Assembly: GCA_050697555.1 (NCBI GenBank)
Contig: JBOHAD010000014.1
Span: forward strand, 1-43,048
Reading direction: 5' to 3'
Length of the DNA stretch: 43,048 bases
DNA from: DASQWP01 sp050697555
GTDB lineage: Bacteria > Actinomycetota > Thermoleophilia > Gaiellales > Gaiellaceae
Part shown: one piece after another, positions 7,656 to 15,200 of the stretch
Layout of the letters: every line of letters starts with the position of its first letter
Numbering within the stretch: the first letter of the stretch is position 1
Program-made: the position numbers and the translations under genes
The notes under the pieces: model-generated
Seen by the model: the letters and a program-made list of their open reading frames with translations, nothing else
Told to the model about the DNA's origin: nothing
Databases searched by the model: none

Positions 7656-7661
7656 TATACT
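7656..7661 (+). promoter_or_regulatory. -10 box of the moeZ-cysO/cysM-mec operon
   Basis: TATACT, one mismatch from consensus, ten bases before the ATG at 7672. The predicted leader is three to four bases. There is no Shine-Dalgarno sequence in front of this ATG, consistent with leaderless translation. Confidence 0.5.
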
Positions 7662-7671
7662 TCCTGAAGCA

Positions 7672-8850
7672 ATGACCTCGTACCGGGATCTGCTCCAACA
7701 GGTCAAGTCCGAGATCGCCGAGGTGGACGCCCGCCGGGCGCAGGAGCTCATCGGCTCCGACTCGACCGCGATCGTCGACGTGCGCGAGCAGGAGGAGTGG
7801 GACGAGGGCCATCTTCCAGGCGCCGTGCACGTGCCGCGCGGGCACCTCGAGTCGCGCATCGAGAGTGCCGTGCCCGATCGCTCTCGCAGCGTCGTCGTCT
7901 ACTGCGCCTCCGGGAATCGCTCCGCCTTTGCGGCGAAGACGCTCGAGGAGCTCGGCTACGACGACGTCGTCTCCCTCGCCGGCGGCTTCACCGACTGGAA
8001 GCGCAACGGCCTGCCCTACGAGATCCCCCGCGCCCTGGATGCCGACAAGCGCCGTCGCTACTCGCGCCACCTCCTCATCCCCGAGGTGGGCGAGGCGGGC
8101 CAGACGAAGCTGCTCGACTCGCGCATGCTGCTCATCGGCGCCGGCGGGCTCGGCTCCCCCGCCTCGCTCTACCTCGCCGCCGCCGGCGTCGGGACCCTCG
8201 GCATCGTCGACGACGACGCCGTCGACGAGACGAACCTCCAGCGCCAGATCGTGCACTCGACCGAGCGCCTGGGCGAGTCGAAGGCAGACTCCGCCAAGCG
8301 GACGATCGAGGCGCTCAACCCGGACGTCACGGTGAAGGTGTTCAAGGAGCGCCTCACCTCGGAGAACGTGGACCGCATCCTCGGCGAGGGCTGGGACGTG
8401 ATCGTCGACGGCGCGGACAACTTCCCCACGCGCTACCTCCTGAACGACGCCTCCATCTGGCACGACATCCCTGTCGTCCACGGCTCGATCTACCGCTTCG
8501 AGGGCCAGACGACGGTCTTCAAGCCGAAGGAGGGGCCGTGCTACCGCTGCCTCTTTCCGCAGCCGCCGCCGCCTGAGCTCGCGCCCAGCTGCGCGGAGGG
8601 AGGCGTTCTCGGCGTCCTCCCGGGCATCGTCGGCTCGCTCCAGGCGAACGAGGCGCTTAAGCTCGCGCTCGGGATCGGCGAGCCGCTCGTCGGCCGCCTG
8701 CTCCTCTTCGACGCGCTCGAGACGCAGTTCACCGAGATCGCCCTCCGCCGCGACCCCGAGTGCCCGGTCTGCGGAGAGAACCCGACGATCACCGAGTACG
8801 TCGACTACGTCGAGTTCTGCGCCGGCCGGCCCGCGCAGGTGACGTCGTGA
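7672..8850 (+). CDS. moeZ: Rhodanese-MoeB fusion, CysO/MoaD-activating adenylyl- and sulfurtransferase (MoeZ-like)
   Basis: A 392-residue E1-like enzyme that should adenylate the C-terminal glycine of a ubiquitin-like sulfur carrier and then load sulfur on it as a thiocarboxylate. Residues about 15-118 are a rhodanese domain with active-site loop CASGNRS (Cys78). Residues about 125-385 are the ThiF/MoeB domain with the nucleotide motif GAGGLGSP (156-163), the conserved Cys307 in SCAEGGVLGV, and zinc Cys pairs C290-x2-C293 and C364-x2-C367. In mycobacterial MoeZ the MoeB domain comes first and rhodanese last; here the order is reversed. It is the first gene of an operon and overlaps the CysO start by four bases (GTGA), consistent with CysO being its substrate. 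Confidence 0.92.
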   Translation: MTSYRDLLQQVKSEIAEVDARRAQELIGSDSTAIVDVREQEEWDEGHLPGAVHVPRGHLESRIESAVPDRSRSVVVYCASGNRSAFAAKTLEELGYDDVVSLAGGFTDWKRNGLPYEIPRALDADKRRRYSRHLLIPEVGEAGQTKLLDSRMLLIGAGGLGSPASLYLAAAGVGTLGIVDDDAVDETNLQRQIVHSTERLGESKADSAKRTIEALNPDVTVKVFKERLTSENVDRILGEGWDVIVDGADNFPTRYLLNDASIWHDIPVVHGSIYRFEGQTTVFKPKEGPCYRCLFPQPPPPELAPSCAEGGVLGVLPGIVGSLQANEALKLALGIGEPLVGRLLLFDALETQFTEIALRRDPECPVCGENPTITEYVDYVEFCAGRPAQVTS

Positions 8851-10052
8851 TCCGGGTTCGCATCCCACCCACTCTGCGCGGCGAGGTCGGCGGGGCCCGC
8901 GAGATCGAGGCCGCCGGCGACACCGTGCGCGAGCTGCTCGACGACCTCGCCGAGCGCTTTCCCGCGCTGGGGCGGCAGGTGCTGGAGGACGGCCAGGGGC
9001 TCGCGCCCTTCGTCAACGTCTACGTGGACAGCGAGGACGTGCGCACGCTCGAGGGGCTCGACACGCCCGTGCGAACGGGCGCGACGGTCATCCTTCTCCC
9101 CGCCATGGCCGGCGGTGAGCGAACGTTGACGCAGTCCCTTCTGGAAACCGTGGGCTCGACGCCGCTCGTGGAGCTGACGCGGCTCGCCCCCCACGAAGGC
9201 GTCCGTCTCTACGCCAAGCTCGAGGGCCAGAACCCCACGGGCTCGATCAAGGACCGCGTCGCGAAGGCGATGGTCGAGGCCGCGGAGGCCTCCGGCGAGC
9301 TGGAGCAGGGCCGCGAGCTGCTCGAGCCGACGAGCGGGAACACCGGCATCTCGCTCGCGATGGTCGCGAAGCTCAAGGGCTACCCGTTGACGTGCGTGAT
9401 GCCCGAGAACGCCACCTCCGAGCGCGTGAAGCTGCTCGCGCTCTACGGCGCGAAGATCGTGCTCTCGCCGGCCTCCGAAGGCTCCAACGGCGCCGTGCGG
9501 GTGGCGCTCCGGACGGCCGAGCGCGACCCGCGCCTCTTCATGCTCAACCAGTACGGGAACGAGGCCAACCCCCGCGCCCACTACGAGGGAACGGGCGCCG
9601 AGATCGCGGACGCCCTCCCCCGGGTCGACGCTCTCGTCGCCGGGCTCGGCACCGGCGGCACCCTCATGGGCGCGGGGGAGCGCCTCCGGGAGTCCTTCCC
9701 CGACGTCGTCGTCGTGGCGGCCGAGCCGCTGCAGGGCGACCTCGTGTACGGGCTCCGGTCGCTCGCCGACGGCTACGTGCCGCCGATCCTGGACGTCTCC
9801 CGCCTCGACCGCAAGCTGCTCGTCTCCAACGAGGAGTCGGTCGCGGCCCTGCGGCTGCTCCTCGAGCGGGAAGGCATCTTCGCGGGAGTCTCATCCGGCG
9901 CCGTCGTCCACGTCGCGCGGCGGATCGCTGAGGAGCTCGAGGAGGGCGTCGTCGTCTGCGTCCTCGCCGACGGCGGCTGGAAGTACCTCTCCGCCGACTT
10001 CTGGACGGCCGAAGATGCCGGCGCCTCGATGGAGGACCGCATCTGGTGGTGA
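8847..10052 (+). CDS. cysM: CysO sulfur carrier fused in frame to CysM cysteine synthase
   Basis: A single 401-codon reading frame with two proteins' worth of sequence. Residues 1-90 are a ThiS/MoaD-type ubiquitin-like domain ending VILLPAMAGG, where Gly89-Gly90 is the expected C-terminus of CysO. Residues about 94-401 are a PLP-dependent cysteine synthase: GSIKDR with the PLP lysine Lys135, TSGNTG, GLGTGGTLMG, an Arg in VYGLRSLADGYVP matching the phosphate-binding arginine of the O-phosphoserine-specific M. tuberculosis CysM, and the C-terminal tail RIWW. CysM would use thiocarboxylated CysO as sulfide donor. No stop separates the domains; an in-frame TTG at 9126 preceded by GGTGAG could start free CysM (308 residues). 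Fusion, frameshift and assembly error are all possible. Confidence 0.9.
   Translation: MIRVRIPPTLRGEVGGAREIEAAGDTVRELLDDLAERFPALGRQVLEDGQGLAPFVNVYVDSEDVRTLEGLDTPVRTGATVILLPAMAGGERTLTQSLLETVGSTPLVELTRLAPHEGVRLYAKLEGQNPTGSIKDRVAKAMVEAAEASGELEQGRELLEPTSGNTGISLAMVAKLKGYPLTCVMPENATSERVKLLALYGAKIVLSPASEGSNGAVRVALRTAERDPRLFMLNQYGNEANPRAHYEGTGAEIADALPRVDALVAGLGTGGTLMGAGERLRESFPDVVVVAAEPLQGDLVYGLRSLADGYVPPILDVSRLDRKLLVSNEESVAALRLLLEREGIFAGVSSGAVVHVARRIAEELEEGVVVCVLADGGWKYLSADFWTAEDAGASMEDRIWW
9111..9128 (+). other. CysO/CysM junction: diglycine codons, out-of-frame TGA, internal TTG start
   Basis: GGC GGT (9111-9116) encode the diglycine. The T of GGT begins an out-of-frame TGA (9116-9118), so a -1 slip after GGT, or one extra T in the DNA, would end the protein exactly at GG. 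GGTGAG then stands seven bases before an in-frame TTG (9126-9128) that would start CysM as MTQSLLETVGSTP. Confidence 0.6.
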
Positions 10053-10417
10053 TCCCGGCCGAGGTGCGCTCGGCGCTCGTCGAGCACGCCGAGGCCGAGG
10101 CCCCGAACGAGGCTTGCGGGTTCATCGTCCTCCGCGCGGGCGCGGCCGAGCGATACGTCCCGGCCGAGAACGAGGCTGCGAGCCCGTACCGCTTCGAGCT
10201 CAAGGCCGACCCGGAGGTCTGGTTCCTCGAGGACGAGGGCTACGAGCTCGCCGTCTTCCACTCCCATCCGTCGAGCCCCCCGCGGCCTTCGCGCACGGAC
10301 GTCGAGAACATCGGGCTCTGGGCAGGGCGGCCCTACGTGATCCTCTCGCTCCGCTCGGGCGAGCTCGCCGCCTGGCGGATCGTTGACGGCCGGATCGACG
10401 TCGTGGGGCTCGCCTGA
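10046..10417 (+). CDS. mec: JAMM/MPN+ zinc metallopeptidase (Mec-like)
   Basis: A 123-residue JAMM (Mov34/MPN/PAD-1) isopeptidase with every active-site residue: Glu22 in NEACGF and the H-x-H-x7-S-x2-D motif with His72, His74, Ser82 and Asp85 (HSHPSSPPRPSRTD). The family includes eukaryotic deubiquitinases and M. tuberculosis Mec, which releases cysteine from the CysO-Cys adduct by cutting after the CysO diglycine. Position behind cysO/cysM makes that role very likely here, and the same cut would also separate the CysO domain from the fused CysM. It overlaps the cysM stop; the start is either GTG 10046 or GTG 10049 (GTGA overlap). Confidence 0.92.
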   Translation: MVIPAEVRSALVEHAEAEAPNEACGFIVLRAGAAERYVPAENEAASPYRFELKADPEVWFLEDEGYELAVFHSHPSSPPRPSRTDVENIGLWAGRPYVILSLRSGELAAWRIVDGRIDVVGLA

Positions 10418-10473
10418 CCTTTCGTGGCCGCGCTCGCGGGAACTTTCGGGGACGCGGCGTAGTCGAAGGGAGG

Positions 10474-10887
10474 ATGAGAACGCTCACCTTCTTCGCAACC
10501 CTCCTGACGGCCGCCCTCCTCCTCGCCGGCTGCGGCGGAAACGACGACGCCGGCGACGACAGCGCCGGCGGCACCCCACAGGCCTCGGGCATCGCCGCCG
10601 GCCCGGGCATCTCGATCGAGGAGGCGCTCGCGTCCACGTCGGACGAGCAGCTCCTCGTGAACGGGAACCTCCTCGCGCAGGGCGGCGAGGTGCGCTTCTG
10701 CTCCGCTCTCGCCGAGTCCTTCCCGCCTCAGTGCGGCGGCCCGTCGCTCTTGGTCGAGGGCCTGAAGCTCGAGGAGGTCGACGGCCTCGTGACGGAAGGC
10801 GACGTGAGCTGGACCGACCGGCCCACCCAGCTCCTCGGGGTCGTCGAGGACGGCGTGCTGACGGTGAGTCAGAATGCCACGGCGTGA
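10474..10887 (+). CDS. Hypothetical lipoprotein
   Basis: A 137-residue exported lipoprotein. Residues 1-20 are a signal peptide (MRTLTFFATLLTAALLLAGC) with lipidation Cys20, followed by a Gly/Asp-rich linker to about residue 40. The folded part (about 47-135) has two further Cys in RFCSALAESFPPQCGG, probably a disulfide, and a final strand LLGVVEDGVLTV. The pattern EQLLVNGNLLAQGGEVRFCSAL is seen in small actinobacterial secreted proteins of unknown function; no family name is certain. ATG is preceded by GGGAGG at good spacing. It lies 56 bases after mec, so it may be co-transcribed or separate. Confidence 0.78.
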   Translation: MRTLTFFATLLTAALLLAGCGGNDDAGDDSAGGTPQASGIAAGPGISIEEALASTSDEQLLVNGNLLAQGGEVRFCSALAESFPPQCGGPSLLVEGLKLEEVDGLVTEGDVSWTDRPTQLLGVVEDGVLTVSQNATA

Positions 10888-10913
10888 GCGTCCCTCGCCT
10901 TCGGCTCGGTCCC

Positions 10914-10938
10914 GTGGGGGAAACCAGGTTTCCCCCAC
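10914..10938. repeat. 11-bp perfect inverted repeat (hairpin 1)
   Basis: GTGGGGGAAAC (10914-10924) and GTTTCCCCCAC (10928-10938) form a perfect stem with a three-base loop CAG, 26 bases after the lipoprotein stop. It has no T tract, so it is either a U-less terminator or a repetitive palindromic element. Confidence 0.65.
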
Positions 10939-10958
10939 ATGCCCCCTTCTTCGATGCT

Positions 10959-10984
10959 GTGGAGGAACCTCCCGGTTCCCCCAC
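10959..10984. repeat. Related imperfect inverted repeat (hairpin 2)
   Basis: GTGGAGGAACC (10959-10969) and GGTTCCCCCAC (10974-10984) pair with one mismatch around TCCC. Arms resemble those of hairpin 1, and CCCCCACATGC / CCCTCCACATGC follow or flank both, so the two look like diverged copies of one element. Confidence 0.55.
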
Positions 10985-10996
10985 ACCCCCTCCACA

Positions 10997-11027
10997 TGCT
11001 CATAGGCCAAAGGTTGGCCTATGAGCA
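10997..11027. promoter_or_regulatory. 14-bp perfect hairpin enclosing the start codon of the pterin dehydratase gene
   Basis: TGCTCATAGGCCAA (10997-11010) and TTGGCCTATGAGCA (11014-11027) are perfect reverse complements separated by AGG. The ATG of the dehydratase (11021-11023) is inside the right arm, and the only Shine-Dalgarno-like AGG is the loop. As RNA it would hide the start codon; as DNA it could be an operator. Confidence 0.6.
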
Positions 11028-11278
11028 CTCCCTATCCCGAGGGTTGGAACGAGGTTCGCGGCGCGCTCCAGCGCGGCTACCGCTTCAAGGACTTCAGAGA
11101 AGCCGTCGCCTTCGTGAACCGGCTCGCCGAGACGGCCGAGGAGGCGAATCACCATCCGGACATCGCAATCAGCTGGAACGCGGTCACGGTCCGCTGGTGG
11201 ACGCACACGAAGCGGGCGATCACCGATCGTGACGTCGAGATGGCACACCGCACCGATCAGCTGGCGCATGGGCGCTAG
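11021..11278 (+). CDS. phhB: 4a-hydroxytetrahydrobiopterin dehydratase (pterin-4a-carbinolamine dehydratase)
   Basis: An 85-residue single-domain protein that dehydrates 4a-hydroxy-tetrahydropterin to quinonoid dihydropterin. The family pattern is clear: GYRFKDFREAVAFVNRLAETAEEANHHPDI, with the catalytic His pair His44-His45, then WNAVTVRWWTH with His62 and a following TDRD. It is slightly shorter than the usual 95-110 residues at the N-terminus but complete over the core. No aromatic amino acid hydroxylase is present in the window, so its physiological role here (pterin recycling or a moonlighting function) is open. The ATG lies inside a perfect 14-bp hairpin. The next gene overlaps its 3' end. 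Confidence 0.92.
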   Translation: MSTPYPEGWNEVRGALQRGYRFKDFREAVAFVNRLAETAEEANHHPDIAISWNAVTVRWWTHTKRAITDRDVEMAHRTDQLAHGR

Positions 11279-11690
11279 CGCGCTCGCCGCTGCGCTCCTG
11301 CTCCCGGCGTGCGGGGCCGAGGGCGGCAACGGTGGTGGTGGCGGCGGCGATGGGCCGGCCGGTCGGCCCGGGCCGGCGGTCGAGCTCCAGGTTCAGTTCT
11401 GGGCGGACGGAGCCCGCACGGACGGGCTGACTGCCACGCTGATGTGCGATCCGGCGGGCGGCACCCATCCCCGCCCCGACGAGGCCTGCGCCGCGCTCGC
11501 GGCGCATCCCGAGGCGCTCGAGCCCGTGCCCGCGGACGCAGCCTGCACGCAGATCTACGGCGGCGACGAGACGGCCGAGGTGACCGGCGTCGTCACCGGG
11601 CAGCAGGTGAAGGCGGGCTTCAGCCGCGAGAACGGATGCGAGATCGCGCGCTGGGATGCGCTCGCGCCTCTGCTCCGGCTCACCGACTGA
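11229..11690 (+). CDS. SSI-like (subtilisin-inhibitor-like) domain lipoprotein
   Basis: A 153-residue exported lipoprotein. A signal peptide ends at lipobox LLLPAC (Cys28), followed by a Gly-rich linker to about residue 45. Residues about 55-150 match the Streptomyces subtilisin inhibitor pattern: TLMCDPAGGTHPRPDEACAA, then a CTQIYGG segment and TGVVTGQQVKAGFSRENGCE. Four Cys remain after the lipidated one, the number needed for the two SSI disulfides. It may inhibit serine peptidases at the cell surface, but the reactive-site loop cannot be judged by eye. The GTG at 11229 gives an Arg-containing n-region and overlaps phhB by 50 bases; ATG 11268 would give a signal peptide without positive charge. 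Confidence 0.75.
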   Translation: MTSRWHTAPISWRMGASALAAALLLPACGAEGGNGGGGGGDGPAGRPGPAVELQVQFWADGARTDGLTATLMCDPAGGTHPRPDEACAALAAHPEALEPVPADAACTQIYGGDETAEVTGVVTGQQVKAGFSRENGCEIARWDALAPLLRLTD

Positions 11691-12225
11691 CCCGCAGGGT
11701 CACGCGATCGAACACCGGGGGCGAGAACGGGACGCGGTAGCCGTCGCTCGCCACGACCGTGATGGTGTGCCGGCCCGGAGGGAGCCCGGCGAGCGTGACC
11801 CCTTCCGCCCAGAAGTCGACCGTCTCCGGGCTCGAGGGGATGATCTCCTGGGCCGGCGGCAGCCCCTCCGCGTCGATGAACGCGTGAAGGTGCCCGGTCC
11901 TCCCGCTCGTGTCGCCGTCGGGCTCGTGGAGCTCGAACCCCGTCACCCGCACCTCGAGCGCCACCGGCGCGGAGACCGTGGCGCCCCCTTGCGGGCTGAC
12001 GATCTCAACCTTTCGGGCGGCGGCCGTCTGCTCGTCGACCGTCTCCGCACCGGTCGCGGGCTCCATCGCGGGCGGAGCCTCCTCGTCGTCACCCGAGCAC
12101 GCCGCGAGGACGAGAGCCATGCCCACGACGACGAGGGTGAGGGACGAGGCGAGGCGCGCCCGCCTCGTCCGCTCGCGGAGCCCTATCCCCGGGGGGTCTT
12201 GGGAACCGTGACGGTTGTGTTGCAC
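11680..12225 (-). CDS. Lipoprotein with DUF4399-like beta domain (start uncertain)
   Basis: About 181 residues if started at the GTG at 12225. The exported part begins at lipobox LVLAACSG. The folded region reads as an Ig-like or DUF4399-like beta sandwich: VEIVSPQGGATVSAPVALEVRVTGFEL, GHLHAFID, and LPPGRHTITVVASDGYRVPF; the HLHAFID segment resembles the His-containing strand of DUF4399. Only GTG 12126 and ATG 12120 lie closer to the lipobox, and both would leave a signal peptide of eight or fewer residues without a charge; GTG 12225 supplies RERTRRAR ahead of the hydrophobic stretch and overlaps the upstream giant gene by 43 bases. It is convergent with, and overlaps by 11 bases, the SSI-like gene. 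Confidence 0.68.
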   Translation of the reverse strand: MQHNRHGSQDPPGIGLRERTRRARLASSLTLVVVGMALVLAACSGDDEEAPPAMEPATGAETVDEQTAAARKVEIVSPQGGATVSAPVALEVRVTGFELHEPDGDTSGRTGHLHAFIDAEGLPPAQEIIPSSPETVDFWAEGVTLAGLPPGRHTITVVASDGYRVPFSPPVFDRVTLRVSR

Positions 12226-15200
12226 GTCGTCGTGTTGCCCGCCTGGTCCTTCCCCGTGTAGGTGATCGTGTAGACGCGGCCGTCGCCGCCGTCGGCGCGC
12301 TCGGCGCGCAGCGTCCCGCTCGTGTCGGGAGTCCCTACGCTCCAGCCCTGGATGTCGTTGGGAACGTCCTCCGGGCCCGTGCCCGCGTCGGGCTCGTCGC
12401 TCGTCACCGAGGCGAGCTCGAAGCCCCCCGGGCCTGAGGTCGCGTCGGTCAACTCGACCGCGACGGCGATCGTCACGAGCTTGTGGTTGGGCGGCCAGAG
12501 CCTGTTCGGAGTCGCGCTGCAAGTGAGCGTCGGCGCCGTCGCGTCGATCTTGAAGGAGACGGACTTCGCCTCCTCGGCGTTGCCCGCCTCGTCCGTCGAG
12601 CGATAGTCGACCGTGTGCTCGCCGTCGGCACTCACGATGAACGGCTCCGTGTAGGGCGTCCAGTCTCCCCCGTCGAGCCTGTACTCGGTGGAGGCGACGC
12701 CCGATCCGTTCCCGTCGTCGGCCTCGAGCGTGACCGTCACGGGAGAGACGTACCAGCCGTTCTCGCCGTCCGGCTCGGCCGGATTGAGCGTTGCCGTCGT
12801 CGTCGGAGGCGTGACATCGTCGCGGCCGTCGACGAGGAAGTAGTCGAAGGCGACGACGCGCGACTCCGCCTGGTTCACGCCCATCGCCTGCAGGCCGAAC
12901 ATCGGGCTCACGTTCGCCGTGTTCTCGACCGTGGCGCCCATCGCCGTCCAGGTCTGTCCGTCGAAGCTGTACTCGCCCGTGTAGGTCGTGCCCGTCTTCG
13001 TCAGGCGCAGCCAGAACGGCCCGTCGTCGTTCGCCGCCGCGACGTTCGCGTTCGGCTGCGGATTCTGGACGATGCCGCCCACCTCGGAGCGGAGCTCGAT
13101 GCGGTTGATCCTCCCGGCGCCCTGGTCGGCGATCACGTTGAACTTCACGTAGTTGTCGTCATCGGTGTAGACGAAGAACCCGGCCTGCTGGAAGCCCTGG
13201 TCGATCGTCGCGTCGAGCTTCGTCTCGAGGACGTAGTCGGCCGGGGCGTGGTCGGGCGTCTGGAGAACGAGGTTCTTCGGGCCGCTGTTCCCGGTGCCGT
13301 AGACGTCACCGGGCTGCGTGTCGATCTCGAGCGCCCCGTTCGTCACGCGGTACGCGCTCGCGTCCTCGCGGACGATCGCGTTCCAGCGGCACCTGTCGAG
13401 CGCGTTCCCGTCGAACTCGTCGTCCGGCGTGTCCAGCGGCTCGAGCGGCGCGTCCGGCGAGAAGCGGAACCAGTCGAACTGCGCCTGGATGTCGGGCGCC
13501 GTCGAGTTGCCCTTGAGAGAGAAGACGCCGACATGCGGGTTCGAGATCCCCGCCAGCGCCGCCGGCCGGCCGACGCTCGTGAAGGAAGTGCCGTCCGCGG
13601 AGTAGGCCGCGGTCAGGGTCGTCCCGTCGCTCGCGATCCGCAGGTAGAAGGTGGTCGGGAACCCGGCCGGAACGCCGATCGAGTCGCCGGCCTCGTTGCG
13701 GGGCGACCCGTTCGCCTCGCGGATGAACTCGATCCGCCGAGCGCCGGCCCAGAGCAGGTCGAGCTTGGCGTAGTTGTCGTCGTCCCCGTACACCAGCAGG
13801 CCAGCCTGCTGATAGTTGGTACTCGGATCGAACGTGACCTTCGTGGTCGCCTGCCAGCTCGCGTCCGGGAGCGGCTGAAGGATGAAGTCGCCGGCGCCGG
13901 TCGAGCCGCCGTAGATGTCGCCGTTGGAGGCGTCGAGCGTGAGGACGCCGTCTCCCACCGAGAAGCCGCCCTGGCTCTCGCGCACGATCGTCGTCCATCG
14001 CTCGCGGTCGAGCTCGGTGCCGTCGAACTCGTCCGAGCGCACGCCGGGGCAGCCGCCGAGGTCGGGCGGCTGGTTCACCTTGATCTCGACCGTGTCGGTG
14101 CCCGAGGCGCCGCCCTCGTCGGTGGCGGTCACCTTCGCGGTGTAGGTGCCGGGGTTCTGGTACGTGTGGGTGACGTTCTGCCCGGACCCGGTCTGGCCGT
14201 CGCCGAAGTCCCACTCGTACGTGACGGCCTGGCCCTCCGGATCGGTGGCCTCCGCGCTGAACTCGACCGCGAGCGGTGCGGTGCCCTGTGTCGGGTCGGC
14301 CGACGCCGTCACGCTGGGAGCGGCGTTCAGGGAGACACCCTTCCCGTTGAAGTCGATCCAGTTGATGTTGAAGAGGCCGTCGTTCCCGGGGTTGTTGTAG
14401 AAGACGAAGAAGAGCTCGTGCGTCCCGCCCGGGTCGCTGATGGGTGCCGTGACGTTCTTGTACGTCTGCCAGCCGCCCGTGGGAGCGACGTACCCGGTGT
14501 CTGAGATCATCGGACCGTCCGGCGAGTCGACGTGCACCTCGATCCGCCCGCCCCAGCCGGCCGAGGCCCAGCGGTACGTGACCGAGTCGATGTTGAGGAG
14601 GTTCATCGGCTCGAACGAGACCCAGTCGCCGTGCGCGATGAAGCCGATGTTCTGGCCGCCGCCCTCGACGTCGCCGGTCGTCTCGACGACGATCCCGTTC
14701 TGGTCGGAGTAGTGCTCAGCCTGCTTGCGCTTCGGCTGCAGGACGTGGAGGTCGCGGCCGGTGAGCGGGTCGACGTCCGGAGCGCCCTCGTCCGTGTAGG
14801 TCGCCTCGATGACGTAGAAGAGGTCCGCCTCGTCCCCGTGCCCCTCGTCCTTCTGGGTCTGGATGACCCCCGAACAGCCCGTGTACTGCTCGAGCGGGTG
14901 GGCGTGCTCGTCGTGTCCGAGCGCGGGCTGGACGACCACCTGTGAGCAGTCGATCGCCGCGTCCTCCGGATCCGTGACCGAGACGTCGTAGGCGACCTGG
15001 TCGCCGAACTCGAAGAACCCGCCGTCGACCGGCGCCTCGATGGTCACGGTCGGCCGTGTGTTTCCGGCCGAGATGAGAACGTTGGCGACCCCGGTCTTCC
15101 CGGACGTATCGGTGACGGTGAGCTGGGCCGTGTAGTTCCCTGCCGCCGTGTACGTATGCGTCGGATGCGGCTCCGTCGAGTCGACCGTGCCGTCGAACTC

